DNA of 64,000 bases from NCBI RefSeq assembly GCF_040676675.1, contig NZ_JBFAPK010000003.1:124001-188000 (forward strand), read 5' to 3'. This DNA comes from JBFAPK01 sp040676675 (GTDB lineage Bacteria > Actinomycetota > Actinomycetes > Mycobacteriales > Micromonosporaceae). Every line of letters begins with the position of its first letter. Position 1 is the first letter of the stretch. Of the stretch, positions 24,475 through 33,026 are shown piece after piece. A model generated the notes under the pieces. It was not told the origin of the DNA, searched no databases, and saw only the letters and a list, made by a program, of their open reading frames with translations. The position numbers were made by a program, and so were the translations under genes.

Positions 24475-25776
24475 TCACTCGCTGGGGCGTAGCCGCCACG
24501 GGCCGGCCAGCACCGGCGCCGGCCGGAACTCCGGCGCGGCCGCCGAGCGGCGCTTGATCAGCAACGACAGCACCGCCGCACCGATCGCGAGCCCGCCCGC
24601 GACGTACCAGGCCAGGGTGTAGGTGCCGAGTTGGTCGCGGACCAGGCCCGCCGCGGTCGCCGCGATCGCCGCACCGATCTGGTGTGCGGCGAAGACCCAG
24701 CCGAAGACGATCGGCCCGCTGGCACCGAAGTGCTCCCGGCAGAGCGCCACCGTCGGCGGCACGGTCGCGACCCAGTCGAGACCGTAGAAGACGATGAAGA
24801 CGAGCATGCTCGGGTGCGTGGCGCCGGCGAAGAGGCTCGGCAGGACCAGCAGCGACAGGCCACGCAGCGCGTAGTAGGAGCCGAGCAGCACCCGGCTGTC
24901 GACCCGGTCGGTCAGCCAGCCGGAGGCGATGGTACCGACGATGTCGAAGAGGCCGACGAGGGCGAGCAGGCTCGCGGCGGTCGTCTCCGCCATCCCGTGG
25001 TCGTGGGCGGCCGGGATGAAGTGGGTCCCCACCAGCCCGTTGGTGGTCGCCCCGCAGATCGCGAAGCCGGCGGCCAGCAGCCAGAACGGCCGGGTACGGG
25101 CCGCCGCGGCGAGCGCGCCGAGCGCCCGGGAGGCCGCGCCGCCGGCCGGCGGGGCCGGCGGTACCACCTCGGTCCCGCCGTACGCCGGCAGGCCCAGGTC
25201 GGCCGGGTGCTCCCGGAGCAGCCAGCCGACCAGCGGCACCACCACCAGTGCGGCGCCCGCCACGATCAACGCCGCGGTCCGCCAGCCGCGGTCGGCCACG
25301 ACCGTGGCGAGCAGCGGCAGGAAGACCAGCTGTCCGGCGGCGCCCCCGGCGGTGAGCACCCCGGTGACCAGTCCCCGGCGGTGGACGAACCAGCGCCCGG
25401 TGACCGTGGCCACGAAGGCGAGCGCCATCGAGCCGGTACCGAGCCCCACGAGCACGCCCCAACAGAGGATGAGCTGCCAGCTGGCGGTCATGAAGACCGT
25501 CAGGCCGCTGCCGGCGGCGACCAGCACCAGGGCGGCCGACACGACGCGGCGGATGCCGAACCGGTCCATCAGGGCCGCGGCGAAGGGGGCGGTGACCCCG
25601 TACAGGAGCAGGTTGACCGAGACCGCGGCGGAGATCTCCGCCAGCGGCCAGCGGAACTCCTCGTGCAGCGGGTGCAGCAGGACCGACGGGGTGGCACGGA
25701 ACCCGGCGGCGCCGACCAGCGCGATGAACGCGACGAACGCGACGACCCAGGCCGGGTGCAGGCGATTTCGACTCAC
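24475..25776 (-). CDS. MFS transporter, monocarboxylate/oxalate-type
   Basis: A 433-residue protein from GTG 25776 (VSRNRLHPAWVVAFVAF); GTG 25806 is an alternative with no better ribosome binding site. About twelve membrane helices are visible, with the MFS loop-2 signature DRFGIRRVV, later GWLTDRVDSRVLLG, and GVLTAGGAAGQ in helix 5. Overall it resembles the oxalate/formate and monocarboxylate branch. It is divergent from the GlxA-like regulator, with starts only 71 bp apart, so regulator and transporter probably form one module for uptake or export of a small acid or related compound. Confidence 0.9.
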   Translation of the reverse strand: MSRNRLHPAWVVAFVAFIALVGAAGFRATPSVLLHPLHEEFRWPLAEISAAVSVNLLLYGVTAPFAAALMDRFGIRRVVSAALVLVAAGSGLTVFMTASWQLILCWGVLVGLGTGSMALAFVATVTGRWFVHRRGLVTGVLTAGGAAGQLVFLPLLATVVADRGWRTAALIVAGAALVVVPLVGWLLREHPADLGLPAYGGTEVVPPAPPAGGAASRALGALAAAARTRPFWLLAAGFAICGATTNGLVGTHFIPAAHDHGMAETTAASLLALVGLFDIVGTIASGWLTDRVDSRVLLGSYYALRGLSLLVLPSLFAGATHPSMLVFIVFYGLDWVATVPPTVALCREHFGASGPIVFGWVFAAHQIGAAIAATAAGLVRDQLGTYTLAWYVAGGLAIGAAVLSLLIKRRSAAAPEFRPAPVLAGPWRLRPSE

Positions 25777-25847
25777 GCACTGAAGTGTCGGCGAGACCCG
25801 TGACACCGACGAGTGGCCGAAGAGCCATGATACGCAAGAATTGGGCC

Positions 25848-26852
25848 ATGCAACCGTACCGGCACCGGATCGCCGTACTCGCCCTCGACGACGTGGTCGG
25901 CCTGGACCTGGGCACCCCGGCGCAGATCTTCGGCACCGCCCGGGACGCCTCCGGGGCCCGCCTCTACCGGATCGACACCTGCTCCCCCGGTCGCCGCCCG
26001 GTCCGCAGCACGGCCGGTTTCCAGGTGCTGCCAGATTACGGGTTGGAACTGCTCGACGAGGCGGACAGCATCGTGGTGGCGGGCATCCACCGGGGCAGCG
26101 CGCTCACCGAGGGGACGCTGGAGGCGCCGGTCGCGCACGCGCTGCGCCGGGCGTACGAGCGGGGCGCGCGGGTGATGTCGATCTGTACGGGCGCGTTCGT
26201 GCTCGCCGCGGCGGGGCTGCTCGACGGCCGGCCGGCGACCACCCACTGGGCGCACGCCGACCGGTTCCGCGACCTCTACCCGCAGGTCCGGCTCGACCCC
26301 GACGTGCTCTTCATCGACGACGGCCAGGTGCTCACCTCGGCCGGGGTGGTCGCCGGGGTCGACCTCTGCCTGCACGTGGTCCGGGTCGACCACGGCAGCG
26401 ACGTGGCCAACCGGGCGGCCCGACGCTGCGTGGTGCCGCCGTGGCGCGACGGCGGCCAGGCGCAGTACATCGAGCGGCCGGTGCCCCCGCAGTCCGGCGC
26501 CGGCACGGCGGCGACCCGGGAGTGGGTACGCGAGCGGCTGCACGAGCCGCCGACGCTGCGCCAGATGGCGGAGCACGCCAACATGAGCGTGCGTACCTTC
26601 ACCCGGCGGTTCCGGGAGGAGACCGGGATCAGCCCGGCCCGCTGGCTGCTGCGGCAGCGTACGGACCACGCGCGGCTGCTGCTGGAGACGACGGATCTCA
26701 CCGTCGACCAGGTCGCCCGGCGGGCCGGCTTCGGCACCGCGGCGGCCCTGCGCCAGCAGCTGAACCAGAGCATCGGGGTGGCGCCGAGCACCTACCGCCG
26801 CACCTTCCGACCGCCGGCCGCCTCCACCCCGCCCCCACTCCCCGCGATCTAG
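25848..26852 (+). CDS. GlxA-type AraC-family regulator (DJ-1/PfpI plus HTH)
   Basis: A 334-residue protein from ATG 25848 (MQPYRHRIAVLALDDV); ATG 25827 would add seven residues. Residues 1-170 form a DJ-1/PfpI-like domain with VMSICTGAFVLAAAGLLDGR, where the Cys sits at the nucleophile elbow, and TTHWAHADRF. The C-terminus has two AraC helix-turn-helix units (LRQMAEHANMSVRTFTRRFR, VDQVARRAGFGTAAALRQQL). Such regulators sense metabolites and often act on a neighbouring gene, here the divergent MFS transporter. The stop codon lies within a 58-bp inverted repeat. Confidence 0.93.
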   Translation: MQPYRHRIAVLALDDVVGLDLGTPAQIFGTARDASGARLYRIDTCSPGRRPVRSTAGFQVLPDYGLELLDEADSIVVAGIHRGSALTEGTLEAPVAHALRRAYERGARVMSICTGAFVLAAAGLLDGRPATTHWAHADRFRDLYPQVRLDPDVLFIDDGQVLTSAGVVAGVDLCLHVVRVDHGSDVANRAARRCVVPPWRDGGQAQYIERPVPPQSGAGTAATREWVRERLHEPPTLRQMAEHANMSVRTFTRRFREETGISPARWLLRQRTDHARLLLETTDLTVDQVARRAGFGTAAALRQQLNQSIGVAPSTYRRTFRPPAASTPPPLPAI

Positions 26853-26902
26853 GGCATATCGTCGTTGTTTGATCTCCAATCACGACGATATGCCCTAGAT
26901 CG
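26845..26902. repeat. Perfect 21-bp inverted repeat, 16-bp loop
   Basis: The left arm 26845-26865 and right arm 26882-26902 are exact complements (core AGGGCATATCGTCGT), with loop 26866-26881. It spans the TAG stop of the GlxA-type gene and lies between it and the convergent sialidase gene. It is less GC-rich than its surroundings, so it stands out. It could be a bidirectional terminator or a dispersed palindromic element that landed at a gene end. Confidence 0.92.
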
Positions 26903-26917
26903 ACGGGGTGGGGTGGG

Positions 26918-29452
26918 TCAGGCCGGGTCGAGGCGGTCCAGCGGGAGGCGCAGCACCAGCCCGTCGGTGACCGAGGCGTTGCCGAGCCGGATCTGGTCCA
27001 GCTCGGCGGTGGAGAGCGCCCGGCGGAAGATCCGTACCTCGTCGAGCGCGCCGGCCAGCCGGTCGACCCCGTCCGGCCGCTGCCCGAGGTAGAGGCCGAG
27101 GACGCCCGCGGCGTGCCCGCCCGTGAGCGAGCCGGCCGGCGCGGCGGCGGTACCGACCCGCTCGCCGTCGACCAGCAGGCGCAGTTCGCCGCCGGCCCGC
27201 TGGAAGGCGACGTGGTGCCAGGCGCCGTCCGCGTACCCGGAGGTGGATCCGGCGAGGCCGCTGGCCGTCTCCGTCTCGGCCCAGCCGAGCACCCGGTTCT
27301 CGGCCGGGTGGGCGCGCAGCCAGAGCTGCGCGGTGTCGGTGCCGAGGCCGTACGCCCAGAGCAGGGTGTGCCGCCCGGTACCGCCGGAGTAGCGCAGCCA
27401 GGCGCTGACCGTGAAGTCCCCGGCGCCCAGGTCGAGCGAGGAGCTGAACGGCAGCTGCACGTGGTCGTCCGCGCCGTCGAGGGCGAGCGCGCTGCCGTAC
27501 CGCCCCGACGTGAGCGCGGCGCCGCCCCGGACGAACGCGGTGTTGCCGGCCCCGGAGGTGTCCGGCGTGCTCGGTCCGGCGGCGACGAACGGCAGCCGCA
27601 GCACCGCGCCCGGCACGTCGATCGCGTTGGCGCCGCGGATCGCGCCGATCTCGGTGCCGCTCAGCGCCCGCTTGTAGAGGCGTACCTCGTCGAGCTGGCC
27701 CTTGAACCGGTTGGCGCCGTCGAGCCGCTGCCCGGCGTACATCCGGAACGGCCGGCCGGGGCTGATCGTGCCGGTGGGGGCGGCGGCGCTGGCCACCACC
27801 GCGCCGTCGACCCAGAGCCGCAGCTGCCCCGCCGCCCGCTGGAGGGCGACGTGGTGCCAGGCGTTGTCGTTGTACGCCTTGGTGCTGGCGACCACCGCGC
27901 TGGTGCCGCCGCTCTGGATCAGACCCCGGATCCGGCTGCTGCCCGGCTCGGCGCGCAGCCAGAACTGCGAGTGGTCGTCCTGGCCGTACCCCCAGAAGAT
28001 GGCCTGGTCGGCGGTGCTGGCGCCGTACCGGATCCAGGCCATCGCGGTGAAGTCGCTGGTGCCGATCGCCAGCGACTCGGAGAAGGGCAGGTGGAGGTAG
28101 TCGTCGGCGCCGTCCAGGGTCACCGCCTCGTCGAACCGTCCCGCCGTACCGAGGGCGGCGCCGCCGCGCAGGTACGCGTCGTTGCCGGCACCCGAGAGGT
28201 CCGGGGTGGCGGTGCCGGAGTACGTGTCGGGGAGCCCGAGGTCGCTCTCCGTGAACCGGGTGAAGCGGATCTCGTCGCGGGCGTCGCCGCTCTCCGGCCC
28301 GCCCTCGTAGAGCGCGGCGATCTCCCCGGTGGCGAGTTCGACCAGGTCGGAGTAGCCGGAGCGGTCGGAGGCGATCCGCTTGGGCGTGGTGCCGGTCCAG
28401 GTCCGGCCCTCGTCGTACGACGACCAGATGGTCAGGTACTTGCGCAGGCTCGGGTCGGCGGGCGAGGCGAGGAGCACCCGGTTGTACCGGTCGCCCCGGT
28501 CGGCGGCGCGCAGCCGCAGCGTGGAGCCCTGCACCTCGGGGGTGCTCGCCACGTCGGCGACGCCCGCGAACGGCGCGTCGAAGCTGGCCCCGCCGTCGGT
28601 GCTCACCGCGAAGGCCCGCTTCGCCCCGGTGGCGCCGTTGTTGTCGCGGGCGGCGGCGTAGATGCCGCCGTCGGTGCGCTCGAAGAGGGAGAGTTCCTGC
28701 GGTACGAGGCTGGTGTCGGTCCGGATGTCGGTGGCACCCCGGACCCAGGTGTCGCCGCCGTCGTCGCTGTAGACCAGGGCGGCGCCATTGCGGCCGTCGC
28801 CGTCGGAGAAGTTGACCCCGGCGACGAGCCGCCCGGCGTGCGGGCCGCGTTCGAGCCGGATGCCGTGGCTCGGGCCGGTGGCGTACCAGCCCCACGTCGG
28901 GTCGTCGATGGCGCTGCCGAGGCTGCGCGCGGCGCTCCAGGTCTCCCCGTTGTCGTCGCTGGTCTGCACGTACGGGGTACGCGGCCGGGTGGCGTCGCCC
29001 GGGTTGAAGGTCGACAGGAGCACCACCCGCCCGCCCTCGCCGACGATCGGTACGGGGTTGCCCCGGGTGGCCGCGGCGGTCGGGTTGCTGTCCGTGCCCT
29101 GTAGCACGATCCGCGGCGCCTGGTCGACGGGCGGGCTCCAGGTGCGGCCGTTGTCGGTGGAGCGGCGCATGACGAGGTCGATGTGGCCGGCGTCGCCGCA
29201 GTACGACACCCGCGCCTCGGCGAAGGCGAGCAGGGTGTTGGCGTTGGTGCGGACGATGGCGGGGATGCGGTAGCAGCCGTACCCGAAGGTGCCCTTGCGG
29301 AAGAGCACCTGCTGGGTGATGGCGGCCTCGGCGGGTCGCGGCGCGGCCGTGGTGGTGACGGCGCTCGCGCCGGTCAGCGCCAGCACGACCGCCGCGAGCA
29401 CGGCGGTACCGCGCCGCCCGCCCCGCCCGCCCGATGCGCGGGACAAGATCAT
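26918..29452 (-). CDS. Secreted exo-sialidase (GH33) with two LamG-type domains
   Basis: An 844-residue protein from ATG 29452, with GGGGAG 8 nt upstream. The signal peptide ends near residue 43 (PAEA-A). The catalytic domain has the Y-R-I-P motif at 61-64 (Arg of the triad) and five Asp boxes or close variants (STDNGRTW, SDDNGETW, SDDGGDTW, STDGGASF, SYDEGRTW); later Arg, Tyr and Glu residues suit the sialidase triad. Two C-terminal LamG/concanavalin-like domains follow, each with G-x-x-L-D-G-A-D-D-Y/H and W-H-H-V-A. The enzyme should release terminal sialic acid from glycans. A good promoter and a palindrome lie upstream. No sialic acid catabolic genes are nearby. Confidence 0.93.
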   Translation of the reverse strand: MILSRASGGRGGRRGTAVLAAVVLALTGASAVTTTAAPRPAEAAITQQVLFRKGTFGYGCYRIPAIVRTNANTLLAFAEARVSYCGDAGHIDLVMRRSTDNGRTWSPPVDQAPRIVLQGTDSNPTAAATRGNPVPIVGEGGRVVLLSTFNPGDATRPRTPYVQTSDDNGETWSAARSLGSAIDDPTWGWYATGPSHGIRLERGPHAGRLVAGVNFSDGDGRNGAALVYSDDGGDTWVRGATDIRTDTSLVPQELSLFERTDGGIYAAARDNNGATGAKRAFAVSTDGGASFDAPFAGVADVASTPEVQGSTLRLRAADRGDRYNRVLLASPADPSLRKYLTIWSSYDEGRTWTGTTPKRIASDRSGYSDLVELATGEIAALYEGGPESGDARDEIRFTRFTESDLGLPDTYSGTATPDLSGAGNDAYLRGGAALGTAGRFDEAVTLDGADDYLHLPFSESLAIGTSDFTAMAWIRYGASTADQAIFWGYGQDDHSQFWLRAEPGSSRIRGLIQSGGTSAVVASTKAYNDNAWHHVALQRAAGQLRLWVDGAVVASAAAPTGTISPGRPFRMYAGQRLDGANRFKGQLDEVRLYKRALSGTEIGAIRGANAIDVPGAVLRLPFVAAGPSTPDTSGAGNTAFVRGGAALTSGRYGSALALDGADDHVQLPFSSSLDLGAGDFTVSAWLRYSGGTGRHTLLWAYGLGTDTAQLWLRAHPAENRVLGWAETETASGLAGSTSGYADGAWHHVAFQRAGGELRLLVDGERVGTAAAPAGSLTGGHAAGVLGLYLGQRPDGVDRLAGALDEVRIFRRALSTAELDQIRLGNASVTDGLVLRLPLDRLDPA

Positions 29453-29473
29453 GGGGTTCTCCCCGATATGTAG

Positions 29474-29488
29474 GTGATTTACATTCAC
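29474..29488. promoter_or_regulatory. Palindrome in sialidase 5' region, possible operator
   Basis: GTGA-TTTACAT-TCAC lies 22-36 bp before the sialidase ATG and 14-28 bp past the -10 hexamer, so it would sit at or just after the transcription start. A GntR-type repressor could block transcription there. Confidence 0.45.
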
Positions 29489-29501
29489 TCCGCCTTTGCT
29501 G

Positions 29502-29530
29502 AAGCTATTTGACAAAGGGATGGGCGTCAA
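29502..29530 (-). promoter_or_regulatory. Sialidase promoter
   Basis: On the minus strand -35 TTGACG (29530-29525), a 17-bp spacer and -10 TAGCTT (29507-29502) fit the housekeeping sigma factor. The start codon is 50 bp downstream. Confidence 0.65.
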
Positions 29531-29700
29531 TCGCACCAATACGCCCGATCATGACGACTCGGTGAACGCAACATGAACGGAACGGGGACGCCCCGGGCGG
29601 CGTCGGGCCACGCCGGAGAGGGAACGGAAGTGACGCCCGCCGGAACCCGACGGGCGCCACCTCCCCTGAGCTGTGTTCCAGAGGGCACAGCCCATACCGG

Positions 29701-31275
29701 TCAACCGCAGGCGGAGCCGTTCACGGTGAAGCCGGTCGGGGTGGGATTACTGCCTCGGTACGAGCCCAGGAAGCCGAAGGTCGCCGAACCGCCCGGCGCG
29801 ATCGTCGCGTTCCAGGCGGCGTTGCGCGCCGTCACCGCCGCGCCCTGCTGCTCGCCGACCGCGTTCCACCAGTTCCCGGCCGTCTGCGAGCCGGCGAAGG
29901 TCCAGTTCACGGCCCAACCGTTGATCGGCGATGTACCGGTGTTGGTCAGCGTCATGGTGGTGCTGAAGCCCGTGCCCCACTGGCTGTCCACCCGGTAGGT
30001 GATCCGGCAGGCCAGCGGGGGCGGCTGCACCCCGAAGGAGATCTTGTGCAGCTGTCCGGGCAGGTCGTTGGCGAGGTACAGCTCCCCGTCGGCGTCCACC
30101 CCGAGCGTGGTCGGCTGGATCGGCAACTCGCCGATCACCCGCGCCGGGTACGCGCCGCCGGCCGCGCCGGGACGGATCGCGAACGCCTGGTTCGAGCAGT
30201 AGTCCGTCGCCAGGTACGTCCCGGCCGCGATGTCGGCGTACTGCCGCCCGCGGTAGACGTGGCCGCCGATGACCGCGCACCCGTCGAACGAGGTGCGGTA
30301 CGTGAAGACCGGCTCCACCGGGCTCACCCCGGCCACACAGCGGTCCGGGTCGAACACCACCGGACCCTCCCGGCAGGACCAGCCGAGGTTCGCCCCGGCC
30401 ACGCCCCGGCCGAGATGGTCGACCTCCTCGTACGTACCCTGTCCCACGTCGGCGATCCAGAGCGAGCCGTCCTGCCGGTCGAAGGAGAAGCGCCAGGGGT
30501 TGCGCAGCCCGTACGCCCAGATCTCCGGCCGTGCCCCCGCCGTACCGACGAACGGGTTCCCGGCCGGCACGCAGTACGGCCGCCCGTCGCAGCTCCGGTT
30601 CACGTCCAGCCTCAGGATCTTGCCGAGCAGGGTGCCCAGGTTCTGCCCGCTGCCGAGCACGTCGTCGGCGCCGCCCCCGTCCCCGATGCTCCAGTAGAGG
30701 TAGCCGTCCGGGCCGAACGCCAACTGCCCGCCGTTGTGGTTGCCGAACTCGGCGTGCGGCTGGGTCAGGATCACCTGCTCGCGGCTCGGCGGCACCGGCG
30801 TCTCGTCGGCGCGGTCGAGCACGAACCGGGAGAGCGTCACCGCGCCGTCGGGCAGGCGCGTGTAGGCGACGTAGAGCGCGCGGCTGGTGGCGAAGTTCGG
30901 CGAGGTCACGATGCCGAGCAGGCCGCGCTCGTTGCCCTCGGTGGAGACCCGGTCGGTGAGGTCGAGCAGCGGGGCGGTCGCGAGCCCGGTCTCGGGGTGG
31001 TAGACGCGCACCGTACCGGCCTTCTCGGTGACCAGGAGCCGCCGACTCCCGTCGTCCGGCGCGAAGATCGCGGTCGGGCGCTGCAGGCCGAAGGCGACCT
31101 GGGTGCTGTTGACGGTCAGCCGCTCCAGCGGCACGTCGGCCGCCCCGACCGGCGCCTGCGGGGTCGGCGGCGCCCCGGGCGGCGCCCCGGTGGCCGTACC
31201 GGCCAGGGCGAGCGGGCCGAGGACCGACAGCGTCGCGGCAATCCCGAAACGTCGTAGCGATTGACCCCGAAACAT
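29701..31275 (-). CDS. Secreted PQQ-dependent-type sugar dehydrogenase with CBM2
   Basis: A 524-residue protein; ATG 31275 has GGGAG upstream. A signal peptide (LALAGTATGA) leads into a six-bladed GSDH propeller: RPTAIFAPDDGSRRLLVTEK, RGLLGIVTSP, PHAEFGNHNGGQLAFGPDGY, IGDGGGADD and WAYGLRNPWRFSFD are the family motifs that position PQQ, calcium and sugar. The last 100 residues are a family-2 carbohydrate-binding module (CRITYRVDSQWGTGFS, INGWAVNWTF, GGSATFGFLGSYRG) with Cys at both ends. It probably oxidises sugars released at plant-type polysaccharide surfaces. An 18-bp palindrome overlaps the 5' region. Confidence 0.9.
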   Translation of the reverse strand: MFRGQSLRRFGIAATLSVLGPLALAGTATGAPPGAPPTPQAPVGAADVPLERLTVNSTQVAFGLQRPTAIFAPDDGSRRLLVTEKAGTVRVYHPETGLATAPLLDLTDRVSTEGNERGLLGIVTSPNFATSRALYVAYTRLPDGAVTLSRFVLDRADETPVPPSREQVILTQPHAEFGNHNGGQLAFGPDGYLYWSIGDGGGADDVLGSGQNLGTLLGKILRLDVNRSCDGRPYCVPAGNPFVGTAGARPEIWAYGLRNPWRFSFDRQDGSLWIADVGQGTYEEVDHLGRGVAGANLGWSCREGPVVFDPDRCVAGVSPVEPVFTYRTSFDGCAVIGGHVYRGRQYADIAAGTYLATDYCSNQAFAIRPGAAGGAYPARVIGELPIQPTTLGVDADGELYLANDLPGQLHKISFGVQPPPLACRITYRVDSQWGTGFSTTMTLTNTGTSPINGWAVNWTFAGSQTAGNWWNAVGEQQGAAVTARNAAWNATIAPGGSATFGFLGSYRGSNPTPTGFTVNGSACG

Positions 31276-31281
31276 ATTCAC

Positions 31282-31299
31282 TCCCATCGGTCGATGGGA
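31282..31299. promoter_or_regulatory. 18-bp palindrome before sugar dehydrogenase gene
   Basis: TCCCATCG-GT-CGATGGGA has perfect 8-bp arms and lies 6-24 bp upstream of the ATG, taking in the GGGAG ribosome binding site. It may be an operator or an RNA hairpin that hides the ribosome binding site. Confidence 0.6.
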
Positions 31300-31445
31300 A
31301 TCTACGACCGGGCCCGACCGCCCGCCAACCGTCCGTCCCAGATCGTGGGCGCGCTCCCACCCCTGATGGGAAGGGGTCACACCGGCCCGGCGACGCTTCC
31401 CGTCGGGGGGACGACCGCTCACTCCCCGATCGCGCGCCGACGCGC

Positions 31446-32138
31446 TCACTCCTCGATCGCGCCGCCGATGCGCCGCAGGTGCCGCCGGAAGCTGTACGCC
31501 GGGTCAGCCGCGCGCCGCGTCAGGTAGTCGTCGAACTCGGTCTGCCGGCGCAGCGTCCGCCCCGCCCGGATCCTCGCGGCCTGGGCCCGTTCGGTCTCCC
31601 AGATCCGCCGGGCCGTCGCCAACACCTGCTCGACCCGCTCGGCGGCCACGAAGAGCACCCCGTCCTCGTCACCGAAGACGACGTCGTCCGCGCCGACCAG
31701 GTGCCCGCCGAACCGGGCGCTCACCAGCGCCTCCGGTTCGCGCTCGTCCAGCCGTACCGGGCCGGGCGGGTAGCTGCCGTAGCTGAAGACCGGCAGCCCG
31801 ATCTCCACCAGGTCCGGCGTGTCCCGGTGCAGCCCCCACACCACCAGGCCCGCCAGCCCGGCCGCCTGGGCCTCCAGCACCACCAGGTCGCCGATGCAGG
31901 CCTCGTCCGACCGCCCGCCGTTGTCGATCACCAGCACGGCCCCGGGCTCGGCCCCGCCCAACCCCTCCAGGAAGACGTCCACGCTCCCGTAGTGGCGTAC
32001 CGGCAGCGCCCGTCCCGCGATCCGCTGACCCCGTACGACGGCGGCGATGCCGGCCGGCGCCGCCCGCAGCGGCACGTCACAACGTACGCAGGCGTCGGCC
32101 ACCAACGGCGTGGACAACTCGGCGAAGGCATCCAGCAT
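31446..32138 (-). CDS. RraA-like protein (HMG/CHA aldolase family)
   Basis: A 230-residue protein; ATG 32138 has GGGAG upstream. Family signs are STPLVADACVRCDVPLR, AGRALPVRHYGSVD, the core GDLVVLEAQAAGLAGLVVWGLHRD (Gly-rich, with Arg/Asp at the active site) and VFGDEDGVLFVAAERVEQVL. The fold is shared by RNase E inhibitor RraA and by class II aldolases acting on 4-hydroxy-4-methyl-2-oxoglutarate. Actinomycete members far from rne usually fall on the aldolase side, so an enzyme is more likely than an RNase regulator. No pathway partners are adjacent. Confidence 0.88.
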   Translation of the reverse strand: MLDAFAELSTPLVADACVRCDVPLRAAPAGIAAVVRGQRIAGRALPVRHYGSVDVFLEGLGGAEPGAVLVIDNGGRSDEACIGDLVVLEAQAAGLAGLVVWGLHRDTPDLVEIGLPVFSYGSYPPGPVRLDEREPEALVSARFGGHLVGADDVVFGDEDGVLFVAAERVEQVLATARRIWETERAQAARIRAGRTLRRQTEFDDYLTRRAADPAYSFRRHLRRIGGAIEE

Positions 32139-32332
32139 GACGTCTCCCTACCGGCGCGGCCCGGAGCCGGCCACGTTGACGAGGGCGATCCCACCGACCA
32201 CCACCACACAAGATCACCCGGATCCACCGAACCGCCAACGGCCACCTCCGAAGAGGTGGCCCGTTGACGTCACGCCTCGACGAACTCCCAGGCACGACGG
32301 GGCAGGACACTCGCAATTCGTACGCGGACGGT

Positions 32333-32560
32333 CTACTTCGTCTTCACGATCCTGAGGCCGACGGCCTGGACGAAGATCGTTCGCCGCTCGATGGCCTCCC
32401 ACTTCTCGCCCAACTCGTAGCCGTCGAGCCAAATCCGTCCGTGGTAGGTGTCCCACCCAGGCAACTTGATCACGCGAAACCAGATCGCGCGCTCCCCGGC
32501 GAATTGAACGGAGGCGGCTGCGGCGACCCGGACGAGGTCGCCCGGTCGAGGAATAGGCAC
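32333..32560 (-). CDS. Small conserved-type protein, 75 aa
   Basis: From GTG 32560 (VPIPRPGDLVRVAAAASVQ) with GPGWDTYHG-like and WLDGYELGEKWEAIERRTIF segments, ending VGLRIVKTK. It looks like one small beta-rich domain and has no membrane helix. The GTG lies two bases after the TAG of the 27-aa hydrophobic peptide gene, so the two are translationally coupled. I recall similar small proteins in Micromonospora but no assigned function; that memory is not checked. Confidence 0.65.
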   Translation of the reverse strand: MPIPRPGDLVRVAAAASVQFAGERAIWFRVIKLPGWDTYHGRIWLDGYELGEKWEAIERRTIFVQAVGLRIVKTK

Positions 32561-32562
32561 AG

Positions 32563-32646
32563 CTACCCCGCGAGGATGAGAAGGGCCGAAAGCGTGCCGA
32601 GTACGACCACGGCCTCGACAAGGGTCTGGACGAGGTAGCGGCGCAT
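32563..32646 (-). CDS. 27-aa single-helix membrane peptide
   Basis: ATG 32646 to TAG encodes MRRYLVQTLVEAVVVLGTLS followed by ALLILAG: two Arg, then one hydrophobic helix. GGAGG lies 7 nt before the ATG. Codons upstream are less GC-rich at third positions than normal genes here, so a longer frame is unlikely. Coupled to the 75-aa gene two bases downstream. It could be a membrane regulator peptide, a toxin-like peptide or a partner of the 75-aa protein; nothing distinguishes these. Too short for standard gene callers. Confidence 0.65.
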   Translation of the reverse strand: MRRYLVQTLVEAVVVLGTLSALLILAG

Positions 32647-33026
32647 CACCGCGCCTCCGGCCAGTGGCCCCGGTTGATCGGAATCCGGTGCCGGGCCGAG
32701 CACGGAAGCTCGGACCCGCAGCGACAGATCCGCCGCCACCTCTCCCAGGACCAGACGGGCCGGTGCCGGCAGAGCACCGCCCGCCGCACCCCACCGACGA
32801 CGAGGACTAGCGCAGCAGCCGTGGCGTGGCGGGTCGAGACGACGCGAAGCCGCAGGTCCGGTCGCGGGGCGACCGGCGACGGCCGGTGGGGCCCGCCCTG
32901 CCACGCGAAGACATCAGGCTTGACGGGATTCGCGGGGTACGGCGGGCCCCACCCCCACCGCGGGCACCGCGCACCGCAACAGACCGGCGCACCGCAACCC
33001 GAAGCCCGCGCACGCGACCCCGACCC
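32647..33026. other. Intergenic region without a recognised gene
   Basis: No frame has the codon bias of the neighbours. A 12-bp direct repeat GCGCACCGCAAC occurs at 32970 and 32988 (18-bp period). Frames on both strands here are shadows or Arg/Pro-rich noise. The promoter of the 27-aa/75-aa pair should lie in the first 100 bases, but no clear -35/-10 was found. Confidence 0.5.
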
